From Fonsecaea monophora (lineage: Eukaryota > Ascomycota > Eurotiomycetes > Chaetothyriales > Herpotrichiellaceae), in the NCBI RefSeq assembly GCF_001642475.1, contig NW_019173937.1, positions 62,001 to 126,000 on the forward strand: DNA of 64,000 nt. Reading direction: 5' to 3'. Position 1 is the first letter of the stretch. Every line of letters starts with the position of its first letter. Below are positions 11,287 to 21,790 of the stretch, in pieces. Position numbers and translations under genes: made by a program. Under the pieces are notes generated by a model that worked only from the letters and a program-made list of their open reading frames with translations, was not told the DNA's origin and ran no database searches.

Positions 11287-12777
11287 ATGGATATGGCCGC
11301 AACGACGACCAGAGCGGACACGGGCAACGCCACGTCGACCTACATCGACATTGACTCTCTCACTTCGGATGAGTTCTCGCCTTATAAACACGCAAACTCC
11401 CTTATTCTCGCAACCAACAACCCCTCCGATCCGACCATCGACCTCACTACACCCCTCTCCCGCGTCCTGTTCGACCTCCAAGAAATTGATTCGCATATCC
11501 ATACCCTCACCTCCCGCTCGGCACTCGACATTCTCACATATACCGCCACTCAGAATGCCGCCGCCCAACGAATACTCACCAGGATGGAAGAGGAACGAGC
11601 ACGTCTAAACGCCAGCTACGAACGCCTGGAGAAGGAAGTCCTGGTCCGGCATCAGAAAGCAGTGGATGCGAAACTCGTTGCCCAACGAAGCTGGGAGGTT
11701 CTCCGCTTGGGCAGGGGTGTACAGCGCATTCTCAACCTGGCGCGACAATTTGAGGTGATCCTCGCAGAGTCCGGCCTTGGAGGAGGTGCCCGTGCCGGTA
11801 AAGAGGATCACGGTGCGCTTATGCGCGCAACACTTGCAATTCTTGGGTTTCGCGATGCCATCCTTGGAAGGGACGGCGACGAGTTAGCACGCATCAACCT
11901 TGTGAAAACTGTGCGGGGAAGGGTCTTCGAAGATGGTGAGGCTCGGATCCTAGACTTTGCAAGACGCATTGTCAGAGAGTTCTCAATGACTACCCTCTCC
12001 TCGGGTTCTGGCAGTGGAGTCTCGACATCTTCTGGCCCTTCGTATCGTGAAGTCGAGGACAGCCGTGCCCGGTTCATGAGTGCAGTGCACATTCTCTATC
12101 TCCTCTCTCCGGCACCAAGAATCGATGGGGAGAAGATGAAAAAGAAGGACTTTGAGCCTGAATATCTGCTCCGCGCGTTACAGAGTTACTTACAGACAGC
12201 CATCACGTCCAGTTCGGCATCAATTGGGAGAGCTCTGGGCCAGTTACCCATGTTAGACCGGGCCTTGTTGGAGACAAGTGCACGATGTCAAAATATTGTG
12301 GCCCTGGAAGCCATGCTGCGCGGCATTTCTGCCCCTGACCATCCATTACTGCAGGCTGAAGCTACCGAAGACCAAAATATCACCCACGATGTTGACGAGG
12401 AGGACTCTGAAGATGAGGCAACCTTAGAGCCCTCTAAAACAAACAACCCCGATAACTTTCTCTCCTTACTCCTCAATGCACTCGACACCGCGTCTCTCCC
12501 ATCGTATTTCTGGCGCTCACTGGCTTCCTCACTATCCACCCGTGTCCAAGAGATTCTGACAAGAGGAGGCGTATCCGCACGTACACTGCGAAGTCAACGC
12601 GATGCCGTGCGACAGGAAATCCGTGACTGTGTCCTTCGAGGCTCAAAGCTGCCGAGGACTGTGCTTGCAGGTGACTCAAAAACAATGTCGACTGCAAAGG
12701 GCGAGCAAGAAGCAGACAATTGGGAACGAGAGGCGGCGGTGATGGTTGGGAGTGTGGTTGGTTTGTTGGGGCGGTAG
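11287..12777 (+). CDS. COG5: Conserved oligomeric Golgi complex subunit 5
   Basis: A subunit of the eight-part COG tethering complex that captures retrograde vesicles at the Golgi. It is a single 496-aa exon opening MDMAATTTRADTGN. Residues about 25-160 match the Cog5 N-terminal domain: YIDIDSLTSDEFSPYKHAN, then LFDLQEIDSHIHTLTSRSAL, followed by a helical, Glu/Arg-rich coiled stretch. The central and C-terminal parts are mostly helical with an acidic low-complexity insert (EEDSEDEATLEP). The length fits fungal Cog5, which is shorter than the animal protein. The next gene downstream is COA6 on the opposite strand. Identification rests on the N-terminal domain pattern. Confidence 0.85.
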   Translation: MDMAATTTRADTGNATSTYIDIDSLTSDEFSPYKHANSLILATNNPSDPTIDLTTPLSRVLFDLQEIDSHIHTLTSRSALDILTYTATQNAAAQRILTRMEEERARLNASYERLEKEVLVRHQKAVDAKLVAQRSWEVLRLGRGVQRILNLARQFEVILAESGLGGGARAGKEDHGALMRATLAILGFRDAILGRDGDELARINLVKTVRGRVFEDGEARILDFARRIVREFSMTTLSSGSGSGVSTSSGPSYREVEDSRARFMSAVHILYLLSPAPRIDGEKMKKKDFEPEYLLRALQSYLQTAITSSSASIGRALGQLPMLDRALLETSARCQNIVALEAMLRGISAPDHPLLQAEATEDQNITHDVDEEDSEDEATLEPSKTNNPDNFLSLLLNALDTASLPSYFWRSLASSLSTRVQEILTRGGVSARTLRSQRDAVRQEIRDCVLRGSKLPRTVLAGDSKTMSTAKGEQEADNWEREAAVMVGSVVGLLGR

Positions 12778-13068
12778 AAGAACGGGATAGTTATACAATA
12801 AGTCCCTTTCCTGATCCCGAACGTGAGTGAAGATATTTTACTCGGAAAACCCTTCGCACCGTCAAACCGAAAAGCAGGTGATTTCCCGAGTCCGCGCTAT
12901 GCAATTCTTTTCTTTTTAGTGTACATTTGTAACCCTTTCTGTACATTTCCCTTCATCGTCACAAGTTGAAAGGGTGGTGCCTTCTTCTCCCCTAAGCCGA
13001 CATGATCGACTCTCTGGTGCTATCACGGGCAGGTCTTTGCCATCAATGTCGCCAACACGTCTGTCCCC

Positions 13069-13581
13069 TCATCCGAACCATGACTTGCCTTTTCTGTCGG
13101 ATTTTGCCTTTGCGGCCGACTCGGCGTCTTCTTTGGCAATCTGCTCTAACGTGCGGTCTCGTTTATAATCCACGACTCTCTTTTCCTTGAAGTATTTGAT
13201 CTGTGGGAGGCACACAAAAAGCATGAGCAACCGTTGGTCGATCGCCAGGTAGGATATAGAAATGCACAGCGAGAGGAGAGGGGCATCTCAAATCGGGTAT
13301 TGAAAACTCACCCAACTTCTTGCGCAGTCCCTCTCGTACGCAGCCACCTCTGTCGGACAGACCTTGCGGGCCTTCTCGTCCTCCTTGACCGCATCCAATA
13401 TGTCGTGCCGGTCCAGGCACTGGAAGAATATGTCGCGCGACTCGTAGCAGTGTTCGCGAGACGTGCGGTCCGGAGCCACGTAGCCGCCGTCTTTGGACCG
13501 TGGAGGCAGGTTCGACGATTGCGGTAAAGAGGGATTAGGCGAGGCAGAGCCCCCCAGCCAGGTCGGAAGACCCCAGGCCAT
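13069..13581 (-). CDS. COA6: Cytochrome c oxidase assembly factor 6
   Basis: A small intermembrane-space twin-CX9C-like protein that helps deliver copper to Cox2 during complex IV assembly. Exon 1 is 13312-13581 and exon 2 is 13069-13200, with a 111-base intron at 13201-13311 (GTGAGT...CACAG), giving 133 aa. Residues about 40-78 carry the Coa6/Cox6b-type fold: SREHCYESRDIFFQCLDRHD, then ARKVCPTEVAAYERDCARSW, with C-x9-C followed by C-x10-C as in Coa6 rather than two strict C-x9-C. Exon 2 supplies the conserved IKYFKEKRVVDYKR and a Lys/Ala-rich tail. It is divergent from SYS1 with about 500 bases between the start codons. Confidence 0.9.
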
Positions 13582-14089
13582 GGTTTGCGGAGGATATGAA
13601 GATGGAGATGGAGATGTGCAGGTGGAAGCGACGGAGCTGGGGAAAGCGGTAGAAAGTATTCCTGAAGGCCTGGATGAAGGGTGAGTGGAATGAATGTCTT
13701 CTAATTGCGTGTCGAATACTGTCTTCTTGCTGATCTCATGGAAGGTTCTCTTTTATGAAATTTCATCGACGTCGTCAAACAAACTATACTCTCCAATCAA
13801 CTTATTTGGAGATGCGCTGCCACCAGCTGCTGCTGCTGCTGCTGTTAGGCTCAGCCCTACACGTGACAAGGCTCGGAGTTTATTTATGCATCGTCATCTT
13901 TTGGGCTTGTAAACTCCACGTATGTATCAATCACAGACAACCCTTTCAAACATTATCCGCAATCCACCATGCCTATAGATCGAGGGCAGCTCCCAGCTTC
14001 ATGGCGACGCTAGCACCGGCTCTCCCGACTCACAGTTGACGACCTCCTCTTCTTCTTGCAAACAAGACCGAGGAGTTGGGCCGCGCCCC
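13582..14089. promoter_or_regulatory. Divergent COA6/SYS1 promoter
   Basis: A shared intergenic stretch between two head-to-head genes. It includes a perfect (GCT)6 microsatellite at 13826-13844. An upstream ATG at 14036 is in frame with SYS1 and could add 18 residues. Confidence 0.5.
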
Positions 14090-14793
14090 ATGCCGCCTCG
14101 ACGGCGCAAACCTCCCCGCGCAGGCGCCCTCACGGAACTGCCGCCTCTGAAGATCGTCCGCTCCATCCTCCTCCTGCAACTCTCATACTACACGACGGCG
14201 TTTGTATTGATATTGTTCACGACCTTGGTTCTGGGCCAGAGATTCTCTCTGAACTTGATATTCGATTGGAATAGCGTGCGTGGAGACACCACCGTCGGCT
14301 GGACCGTCGGTTTCTTGTGGGTTGTCGATGGGTTTATAACGTATGGTGCTCCGTCCCGTTCTGATAATGTCGAATTGGGGTTTTTAGGAGAGAGACTAAC
14401 ACCTTTTCTCAAAGAGTAATACCGATCCTCCTGCTGATCTCCCGCTCGAAACTTGTCCCCGATTTCGCCCTCACGATTCACTTCATCCACCTCCTCATCA
14501 CCTCCTTCTACACGGGTGCCATTCCGACGAATTTGCTATGGTGGGGTCTCGAGGCTTCCAGCGCGTTGTTGATGATTGTTTTGGGCGTTTGGGCTTGTCG
14601 GTATCGTGAAATGCAACCCATTTCTTTCGGAGCACCGGCGCACAAGAAGGCGACTGGTCAAAATGCAGCCAATGGATCGGCAGAGGGTGCCGTTGTTGAT
14701 GAGCATATACGGGGCAGTCCGGGAAGGGGCCTGAGGACTGACGCCGGTCCAAGCTATGAGATGGTAACTGTCAGAGGGGACCAAAATGTATAA
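14090..14793 (+). CDS. SYS1: Golgi membrane protein SYS1
   Basis: An integral Golgi protein that recruits the Arl3/ARFRP1 GTPase and so Arl1 and GRIP-domain golgins. Exon 1 is 14090-14340 and exon 2 is 14415-14793, with a 74-base intron (donor GTATGG, branch CTAAC, acceptor AAAG), giving 209 aa. The start MPPRRRKPPRAGAL matches fungal Sys1 better than the in-frame ATG at 14036. The four-helix core is visible: ELPPLKIVRSILLLQLSYYT, then TTLVLGQRFSLNLIF, then the spliced GFITVIPILLLISRSK, then LVPDFALTIHFIHLLITSFY and PTNLLWWGLEASSALLM. The hydrophilic C-terminal tail is variable in the family. Confidence 0.93.
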
Positions 14794-15334
14794 TTTGGAC
14801 AGAGACATGAAATAAATTCTTTCGGGTTTGACCGGTGACGCGTGGAATCTTGCCTTCACAAGCCAGCAGTATGTTGTGGTCAGGACTATCGACGAGGGCG
14901 CGCTAGGTAAAGTTGGACAATAGAGTCTCTTGTCTTTCCCAGCCGCATGTGGCCTGGATATGAGGTGAATCAAAATCATGGACTGGCAATGTCGCGCCCA
15001 AGGTCAAGTCTGGTGCTTGGAAACTGTGGTTGGAATACTGAAGGATGGAGACAGAACGTCCTGGCCTCTCCAGAAGGATCCTAGGAGACCATGGCAACGA
15101 GTTCCATGGGGGAAATGTGGCAAACACTTCCGAAGGTCGGGACAGTCTTGTCTAAACTATGGGCAGCACACGGAAAACAGCTGTTGTGGAAGGACTACGA
15201 GAAGGACTGGAAGCACTGGGCGGCCCAGGAACATATTTCTCCCACTGTCAACGCCGCTGAATACGACGAGTCAAGTGGATATCCTTGTATCTGCAGCCTA
15301 CAGGCCCCAGCACGCGTTCGGGTTTTCACATCCA
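14794..15334. other. Convergent spacer between SYS1 and the SDR gene
   Basis: A 3'-to-3' interval expected to hold both transcript ends. No gene seen; the + strand frame that runs into the SDR gene is an antisense shadow. Confidence 0.5.
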
Positions 15335-16378
15335 TCACGACGCCGCCGTGCCAGCATATCCGTGGAACTCGACCACGTCCTCCTTCAATATCTCGGCCAG
15401 CTCGAACATCTGGAAACTCTCCTCCATGCTCCTCTGGGTCGGCTCCCATCCGAGCTCTCTCAGCCGTACCGCCCTGCTCCGACTGTTCAAGCCTATAACC
15501 GCGCCGGAGAACTCGCCAAAGAGATCACCCCACAGATCCTTTGGGATAGTCTTTGGCGTTGGATCCTGGATTTTGCCAACCTTGTGCAGGCCCTCGCCGA
15601 TCATCTCTGCGACTTCGCGCCACGAAGCCTCACGGCCATTTTCGCAGAAAAAGTAGGGGTTGTCAAGGAAGTCCTGTGCCGGTTTGTTTTCCATGTGATG
15701 CAGCAAGGTCACGTACGCCTGGGCAAGGTCCAGCACATGGATTTGTGATTCGACCGGGAGACCCTTGCCCAGATACCCCGCGAAACCGTGCTTGATCGCG
15801 AACCGGGTCAGGGTCGGTATCTGGATGGTCAGTCGTCGGTGCTGAGGGTTGTACCCATAGATCAAGGGCGGGATCATGATGGCGATCTTGGCCTTGTCGC
15901 CAATCTCCTTCTGGTACTTTAGGATGGTCAGGTCAATCTGTCGGTGCGGCGCGTCGTCCGGCACCGAATCGATCTCGGCGCGGTTGTTGTCGTGATAGAC
16001 CTTGTCGCCCTTGAACTCTCCGCAGGCCCCGTCGTCCAAGACGCTGGTGCCGGACGTGTGGATGTATATGGTCGACTTGCCCTGCGCGGCTCGCTCCGCC
16101 ACGCCCTTGCAGACGGCCTCGGCGCTGGGCTTGTGGTCGGCGGTCGCGGTGTGGAAGATGATATCGCTCTCGGCCGCGTGCGTCTTTATCAAGGTTGTGT
16201 CATTCAGATCGCCGACGACGGCTTTCGCCCCGGAGAACTCGATCTGTTGTCCGTGCGACGCACGCCTCACCAGGCCCGTCACATTGTAGCCCTCGCGGAC
16301 CAGATGGTCGAGGACGTTCCAGCCGATGAAGCCGGGGCCGACGATGAGGACATTTTTGGCGCCTGCCGACAGAGACAT
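15335..16378 (-). CDS. NAD(P)-dependent epimerase/dehydratase-like extended SDR
   Basis: A soluble Rossmann-fold oxidoreductase or epimerase of 347 aa in one exon. ATG at 16376-16378 opens MSLSAGAKNVLIVGPGFIGW; the longer frame to 16399 begins at GTG and is not used. The nucleotide-binding motif is VGPGFIG (GxGxxG) at about residues 13-19, followed by an Arg pair (VRRAS) after strand 2 and the GDLND motif, as in atypical/extended SDRs. TSGTSVLDDG marks the active-site strand. The usual YxxxK is not clearly present; a KYQKE stretch lies further on. The C-terminus (about 200-340) has the usual helical substrate domain, including ENGREASWREVAEMIGEGL. It resembles fungal NAD-epimerase/NmrA-like proteins of unknown substrate. 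Confidence 0.85.
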   Translation of the reverse strand: MSLSAGAKNVLIVGPGFIGWNVLDHLVREGYNVTGLVRRASHGQQIEFSGAKAVVGDLNDTTLIKTHAAESDIIFHTATADHKPSAEAVCKGVAERAAQGKSTIYIHTSGTSVLDDGACGEFKGDKVYHDNNRAEIDSVPDDAPHRQIDLTILKYQKEIGDKAKIAIMIPPLIYGYNPQHRRLTIQIPTLTRFAIKHGFAGYLGKGLPVESQIHVLDLAQAYVTLLHHMENKPAQDFLDNPYFFCENGREASWREVAEMIGEGLHKVGKIQDPTPKTIPKDLWGDLFGEFSGAVIGLNSRSRAVRLRELGWEPTQRSMEESFQMFELAEILKEDVVEFHGYAGTAAS

Positions 16379-19300
16379 ACTTGTAGATAGATACCTCACT
16401 GGGTTGGTGGATAGGTGCGTAGGTCGTCGAAGTCAGGTTGCAGTTCAGTCCACTTGGGAGAAAAAGAAAAGAGCTCGATATAGCGATATAGGAGATCAAA
16501 ACTTGTCATGGACTTGTTTGTTTCTGTTGCATTGATTGGTATGTTTTTTTTTCTCTCCCTCTTCTTCCTTCTCCCTCCTTCACCCGAATAGATTTCCTTT
16601 CTCCGAATAGTAAGAGTGACGTCAATCTTCCCCGATCGTCGCCCGGGCTGGTCACGCTGATTTCATTCAGTGCTGATTCTGCAGCCAACTTGCATGGAGA
16701 AATGGAACACGGGCAAGTCGATAATCAATCAGCTCGAACACGAGCATGTGCATCACATCATTTGCGTGGTGTAATGGTGGAGAGAATGATGGGGGAATTA
16801 ATAATGTATATACTTGGTGCGGGGAGAAAGTTGCCGCTGCGTCTGGCAATGTAATTAATATGTAGCATATAGCCAGCCGAAGTCTTGCGGTTTTCTCCAG
16901 GCTCTTTTGCTAGGTATATAGCCATGTATTCATGCCTGCTATTCATGCATGCAGGCATGCAGGCATGCAGGCATGAATGTGTGTATGTGTATATGTATTC
17001 GACGTATGGGCGTATAGACATATTTGCGCATGCGCGTAGAGATTCCCGGTCCTCAGCAAGGACATGATGCCGCCTTCTCAGACCTGGTGCTCCCTCTCTC
17101 GTGTTCCTGTCGTCCATCCCTGGCTGCATCTCGCCTCAGAGCACGTGTGTGGCAGGCACTCAGCCGGGAACGTGTCGACTCGTTGTTAGATTCACCGTGT
17201 CTCATATGTCTCTTGAGCTGCTTACGCCACTCCCTCCCTGCTCCTCCACCAAGGGATACTTCCTGGCTTGCTTGAAGGCTTCTGTTGGGGGGATCTGTTG
17301 CGTGCGCATGAGTGAGCGAGTGAGCGAGATTGTGTGTACATATGTGTGTGTGCATGTGTCTGACTTGCCCGTAACTCTCTCACGGCCGTGCTTCCTCTCG
17401 CATTTAGAGGTATGAATAGGAAGAAGGTATCCGACGGCACAATTCGTTTGGGTGGGAGTGCTTATGAGTGGTGTAGTCGCCTCGGAGAGAGAGCTGGTAC
17501 CGGACTGGGAACGAGGAGGCAGCAGAGGAAAGGCGGAAGACGGCAAAGAGAGAGGGGGAGAGTGCGTGAGTGGGTGAAAGAGAAACAGGAAGGCGAATAG
17601 AACTAGGGAGAGGTGTCGAGCGACGATTTCTGGACTTGTCTGTGTGATAGAAATCCAAGCGTGTCTCTTTCTTTGCGCAAAGACGACACGACGCAGTTTG
17701 TCATTTCGATGCAATCCCATCTGGTGAATATCAAGTATGTCTTTTCTACAAGTAAAGTACACCAGAAGAGAGTGCCTCATTGGAATCGAGGTAGTCGCAA
17801 TCACATGATGGTCTTCATACCTTGCAAAGGATGTACAAGAAACCTACAGATGAACACAGATCAAGGCTGGAACGCTTCTTCTCGCTCATCGACATACTGT
17901 TTGGAATCGAAACTGCGGTCGGCCACCGTTCTCTACTCCTCGAGAAGAGCACACCAGGTAACTGATTCACTTCAAGCCACCAAAGACGTCTCAAGGAACT
18001 CTGCTGCTCGCGGTTCACCTAGACCCATCTGGAACCCCTCCTGAGTATCAACAAGGGGAGATACGTAAGACATCGCTATGCCAGGCCCCTGGGCAGAGGT
18101 CACCATGGTGCGAGGACTGACACTTTGCAGCTGGAAAAGGGGGATGTGAGACCCTGCCTAGAGGCGCCATGGAGTAGCAGGAGCAACAGCAGAAACTAGC
18201 TCCGGTGTGATCAAGCAAGGACTTGTCGCTCCCTCTTTGCGTATGTCTTGGTGTTGAGGGAACCCGCTGTGTTTCTCGTTCGGCCGACCCGTAAGGCGAA
18301 AGACATGGTGGGGTTTGGTGACCAGCTGCTAGGTCTCTCGACATCCGCTGTCGGAGCAGAATAGAATGCCTTTCCGGTGGAAACGCAAAAAAAGGCAACC
18401 TTCCGTCAATCTGGTGATTGTAGCTGTAAACGCTCGAGAGTCCATTTTGGGAATCAAAGTCCCATGACCGGGTTACGCTGCGGTATAGACTTGGTGTTGT
18501 TGTTGGACTGGCCAGTGAACTCACAGGGATCTTTTGTCTTCTAGACCGGGCTGGACCATCACGGAGCATTACCAGAGATAGTCTTAGTTTGCCTGTCGAG
18601 TAGCCGTCCAATCCCCTGATACCCAGCGCAGGCCGCTTCCCGAACCGCACTCATCGTCAAGTGCGGATGCGCAGAGGATTGTCTTGAAAGATACTCAATA
18701 GTCCAAAGAGACTCGAAGTGGTGATGATTTCACAGTTCTTTTTCCTTCCAAGGGTATGTGAAACCAGGTGTTTGGCAGTGTGATGAGTGGTGAGGGGCCC
18801 CCTGCCCTTGCAAACATCCCGGTCGGATTGAACTGGATTGTGTTTTGGGCCTGTGAAAGTTGTCTGTCTTGTCTTCGTCTAGCAGGGGTACTCAGCTATA
18901 TCCTGGGCGCTGCCTTCGAATGTACGTTTGTCGGATGCGGAGGTTGCTCGTACACACTGCCTTGACTGTTTCACCACCCTTCCTGGTCTCGGTCCATATG
19001 TACCGCCGAGTCAGTGGCGGGGCGAGACGAGATGAGGCGGGATGAAAGGCCAAAGTGTTTGGGGAAATGCGACAAGGGTATACAAACCACTAGTCGGCTG
19101 TCGTCAGTGCGGAGTACGACCGGACTGGAATCGAGCAGCAGCGCTAAGTGTAAATCCTGCCCCGGCTGATCGACCGCGCATGTGAAAAGGCCAGGGTTGG
19201 GCCTTGTCCACCGCTAGGGCTGTAGTCCGTGCATAGGACGAAACCATGGAGGAAATCCCTAGCAAAGGTGCAGCCCTTGGTTCGTCAAGGATAGCACGAG

Positions 19301-19674
19301 CCATTGTCCGACTTCCCTGTTCGCAGACGGCCAACGTGGGTGGAATTCACAGACTCAATGACATGGGATTGAGGGACCAGGGTGTGTTTCGAAGATCAAT
19401 GGTCGGATCCCAAAGAGGTTCAAATAATGTGACCAATGACGCCGCTTGTTCGGGAAAGGTTTAGACGAGCCTGTCTTGTTCTGGAAAGGGAAAGGTGGTC
19501 TGAGCTGTTGTGTTTTTGCAAATCCTGCCACAGTAATACTAGCGAAGGTGAAAGTCAATGCTAGGAGCGCAGACAGGGTTCTTGTCGACGGAGAAAGAGA
19601 ACAGGGTATCAATTCGTGAAGCAATGAGAAACATGACACGCACAACCAGGAAGCCGGACAAAACAGCTCCCGTT
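16379..19674. other. Long gene-free region
   Basis: About 3.3 kb between the SDR start and the J-protein stop. It contains tandem and simple repeats at 16944-16975 and 17300-17370. Both strands carry open frames up to 200 codons (17202-17804 and 18048-18650, minus), but these are Ser/Arg-rich and low in complexity with no domain, splice structure or coding look. The part near 19355-19674 is probably the 3' untranslated end of the J-protein gene. Confidence 0.5.
16944..16975. repeat. Tandem repeat, 8-base unit GCAGGCAT
   Basis: About 3.5 uninterrupted copies of GCAGGCAT, flanked by CATG palindromes and followed by TGTGTATGTG-type sequence. Seen directly. Confidence 0.9.
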
Positions 19675-21306
19675 CTATCCAAAACCCGGAAAGCCTGCAA
19701 AGGGATTGCCTCCAGGGAAACCTCCTCCCCCCGTTGAGAACTTGAACTGTCTCTGTCCGCCGCCGCCACCAGGGAATCCTTGTTGGAAGAAAAACTGCTG
19801 GCCTCCTGCGCCACCAAAAGGGCTCCCCTGGAAGGGGTGACCACCCTGGTTGGCCATGGGATCATTGGGGTCCTCTCCGTTGTCGAATTTGGCCTTCAAT
19901 TCGGGGTCGCTGAGGACTTCATAGGCCTCATTGATGGCTGTCATTTTCTTCTCCGCTTCCTCTTTGGTTATGCCTCTTGCGGCGGCCTTGTCTGGGTGGT
20001 ACATTTTAGTTGCTGTGCGATAAGCCTTCTTGATGGTAGCTTCGTCAGCACCACGAGAGATGCCCAGGACCTTGTAATAGTCCTTGGTTTTGCTGCGCTT
20101 CAAGGCGACTTGCGCTTCGTGCAATTTGGAATTGATCGTCCCTTGAGCATCGGGGTGATTATCTCGAGCCGTATTAAGGGTCGAAATGGCGGCATCGAAA
20201 TTTTCAGCGTCCATGTGTCGCTGTGCCTGGTACAGCAGCCCATGCAGAGAGCTGGGTTTCAAGGCGTGCACTTCGGAACAGAACTTGCCGGCCTTGTTCA
20301 GGTTGTTCATCATCATAAACGCTTCACACGTCTTCTCCAACATGTCCACGTAAAGATCCGAGGGCGCTTTGGCATGTATGATGCCTTTTGTACGGTGAGA
20401 CTCGACATTAGACTGGAGTTGCGAGAGAAGCCCTGGCTCATCCTCGGTGCCCTTGCCGACTAGCACCTTGCTTGCTGAGTTGAATTGCCGTTTGTCGAAA
20501 AGAGCCTGAACTTGCTCGATTTGCTTCATGACACTCTTCTCTTCCCTGAGGAGAGACTTGCAGGGCTTCGAGTCTGGATCCGAGTGCAAGCATTTCTTGA
20601 CTTGGTCAATGCCCAACTTTGTATCCCCTAGGCTGTAGAACAACATGGCCGAAATTTGTAGGTGTGGCTCCACTAGACTCGGATGGATTTGGAGGGCGTG
20701 CTGGAGGTCGCTAATACCCTCTTGAACCTCACCACGCTCGAATCGACAGCGAGCGCGAAGTTGTCGCAATGACAATGCTGTACCTGCTGTCATGATAGCA
20801 ATGCCTGCTTGGTTGATACATGCTTCCCAGTCTTGCTTCTTCTCCGCCTCAACTGCGAGATAGTATGCGCCCTCAGCCTCTTCAAGTTGAGCCAGATCTG
20901 CCGCCGCTCGAGTCCCTAGCGCAGCATAGTCTTCCCTCGCTGCAGCCCAGTCTGCGTTCTTCGCCCTGATCTTCGCCCTCTGCAACAGCGCTCCCTCGAA
21001 CCCGGGTTTCAATTTTAACACATTATCGAAGTCTGCACCGGCCTGTGCATTCCTTCCGAGAGACAAATAGGTGATTCCTCGTTGGAAGAGCGTGAGGTAG
21101 TCGGACGAGTCCTTGGAGACGGCGGCATCAAAGTATGCCAGAGCCTCACTGTTGGCTCCTCGAGCACGTGCTGCTTTGCCCGATGCGATCAAAGAAGAAA
21201 GAGAGGCGTCAGAGGGTATATCGACGGCATCGACGGCATAGAAGGAAGTGAGATAGAAACCGAGTAGGGCAGCGAGCAGGCCGAGACGCTGTAACGGGAG
21301 AATCAT
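19675..21306 (-). CDS. DNJ1: ER luminal TPR and J-domain co-chaperone (P58IPK/DNAJC3 type)
   Basis: An endoplasmic reticulum Hsp40 that stimulates BiP/Kar2 and helps fold secretory proteins; fungal orthologues are called Dnj1. Single exon, 543 aa. The N-terminal signal peptide (LGLLAALLGFYLTSFYAVDA) is followed by about nine TPR-type helical repeats (about residues 35-395; for example EALAYFDAAVSKDSSDYLTL). The J domain spans about 407-475, beginning KDYYKVLGISRGADEATIKK, with the catalytic HPD in MYHPDKAA. The C-terminus is Gly/Phe-rich with no obvious HDEL/KDEL signal, ending GFPGFG, as I would expect for this family. It is divergent from the MYST acetyltransferase gene. Identification is strong. 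Confidence 0.95.
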   Translation of the reverse strand: MILPLQRLGLLAALLGFYLTSFYAVDAVDIPSDASLSSLIASGKAARARGANSEALAYFDAAVSKDSSDYLTLFQRGITYLSLGRNAQAGADFDNVLKLKPGFEGALLQRAKIRAKNADWAAAREDYAALGTRAAADLAQLEEAEGAYYLAVEAEKKQDWEACINQAGIAIMTAGTALSLRQLRARCRFERGEVQEGISDLQHALQIHPSLVEPHLQISAMLFYSLGDTKLGIDQVKKCLHSDPDSKPCKSLLREEKSVMKQIEQVQALFDKRQFNSASKVLVGKGTEDEPGLLSQLQSNVESHRTKGIIHAKAPSDLYVDMLEKTCEAFMMMNNLNKAGKFCSEVHALKPSSLHGLLYQAQRHMDAENFDAAISTLNTARDNHPDAQGTINSKLHEAQVALKRSKTKDYYKVLGISRGADEATIKKAYRTATKMYHPDKAAARGITKEEAEKKMTAINEAYEVLSDPELKAKFDNGEDPNDPMANQGGHPFQGSPFGGAGGQQFFFQQGFPGGGGGQRQFKFSTGGGGFPGGNPFAGFPGFG

Positions 21307-21790
21307 TGTGGCATAATGAGAGTGGCCAGTTGATGTACAGAGGGAAGAAAAAAGAGATCAACTTTAAAGTCAAAGCAAGTGAAACAGAGCAGTTAGACAA
21401 TGAGAGGTGAAATGAGCGAATGTGTCGCCGTCAATGTCGTTGCCAGATTCCAACCAATCTGTCCTCAACGTCTGGTAGATTCTCAAAGAATCCGCAGCCA
21501 CATTCTTCCCCCAGCCTTATTTAGCCACATTCTTCCATTATTGGCTAGCTCAGTATCCGCCGCTTTTAGTCACCCACGCGTGCCACGCCTGGTGACGCCA
21601 CTCTTTTGCGGTGGCTGCTCACGCTGCTTGGCTGCCATATGATCTCAGCCTTGGGACATGGATTTGTGCCTCGTACTCATCCCATTGAAAGACAACCAAC
21701 GGTGTGGTTCATCGTCTCGTTCAAGTATAGTATTCTCAATGGCTTCACCAGAGACATGACCGTTGCACACGCACAGATGATGCAGTCATT
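21307..21790. promoter_or_regulatory. Divergent DNJ1/SAS2-like promoter
   Basis: An intergenic 484 bases serving both genes. A CACG-rich cluster (CCACGCGTGCCACGCCTGG, 21573-21591) and a CCAAT at about 21454 are visible. An unfolded-protein-response element is plausible for DNJ1, but I see no exact ERSE or UPRE. Confidence 0.45.

Noticed and set aside
14978..15748. 256-codon + strand open frame
   Set aside because: Antisense to the SDR gene, which has clear motifs; the + frame has none.
17202..17804. 200-codon minus frame in the long spacer
   Set aside because: Composition is Ser/Leu/Thr-rich and driven by CT and GT repeats; no domain or conserved motif.
18048..18650. 200-codon minus frame in the long spacer
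   Set aside because: Arg/Ser/Pro-rich random-like translation with no homology recognised and no splice partners.
19780..20463. 227-codon + strand open frame
   Set aside because: Antisense to the J-domain co-chaperone gene, with no domain of its own.
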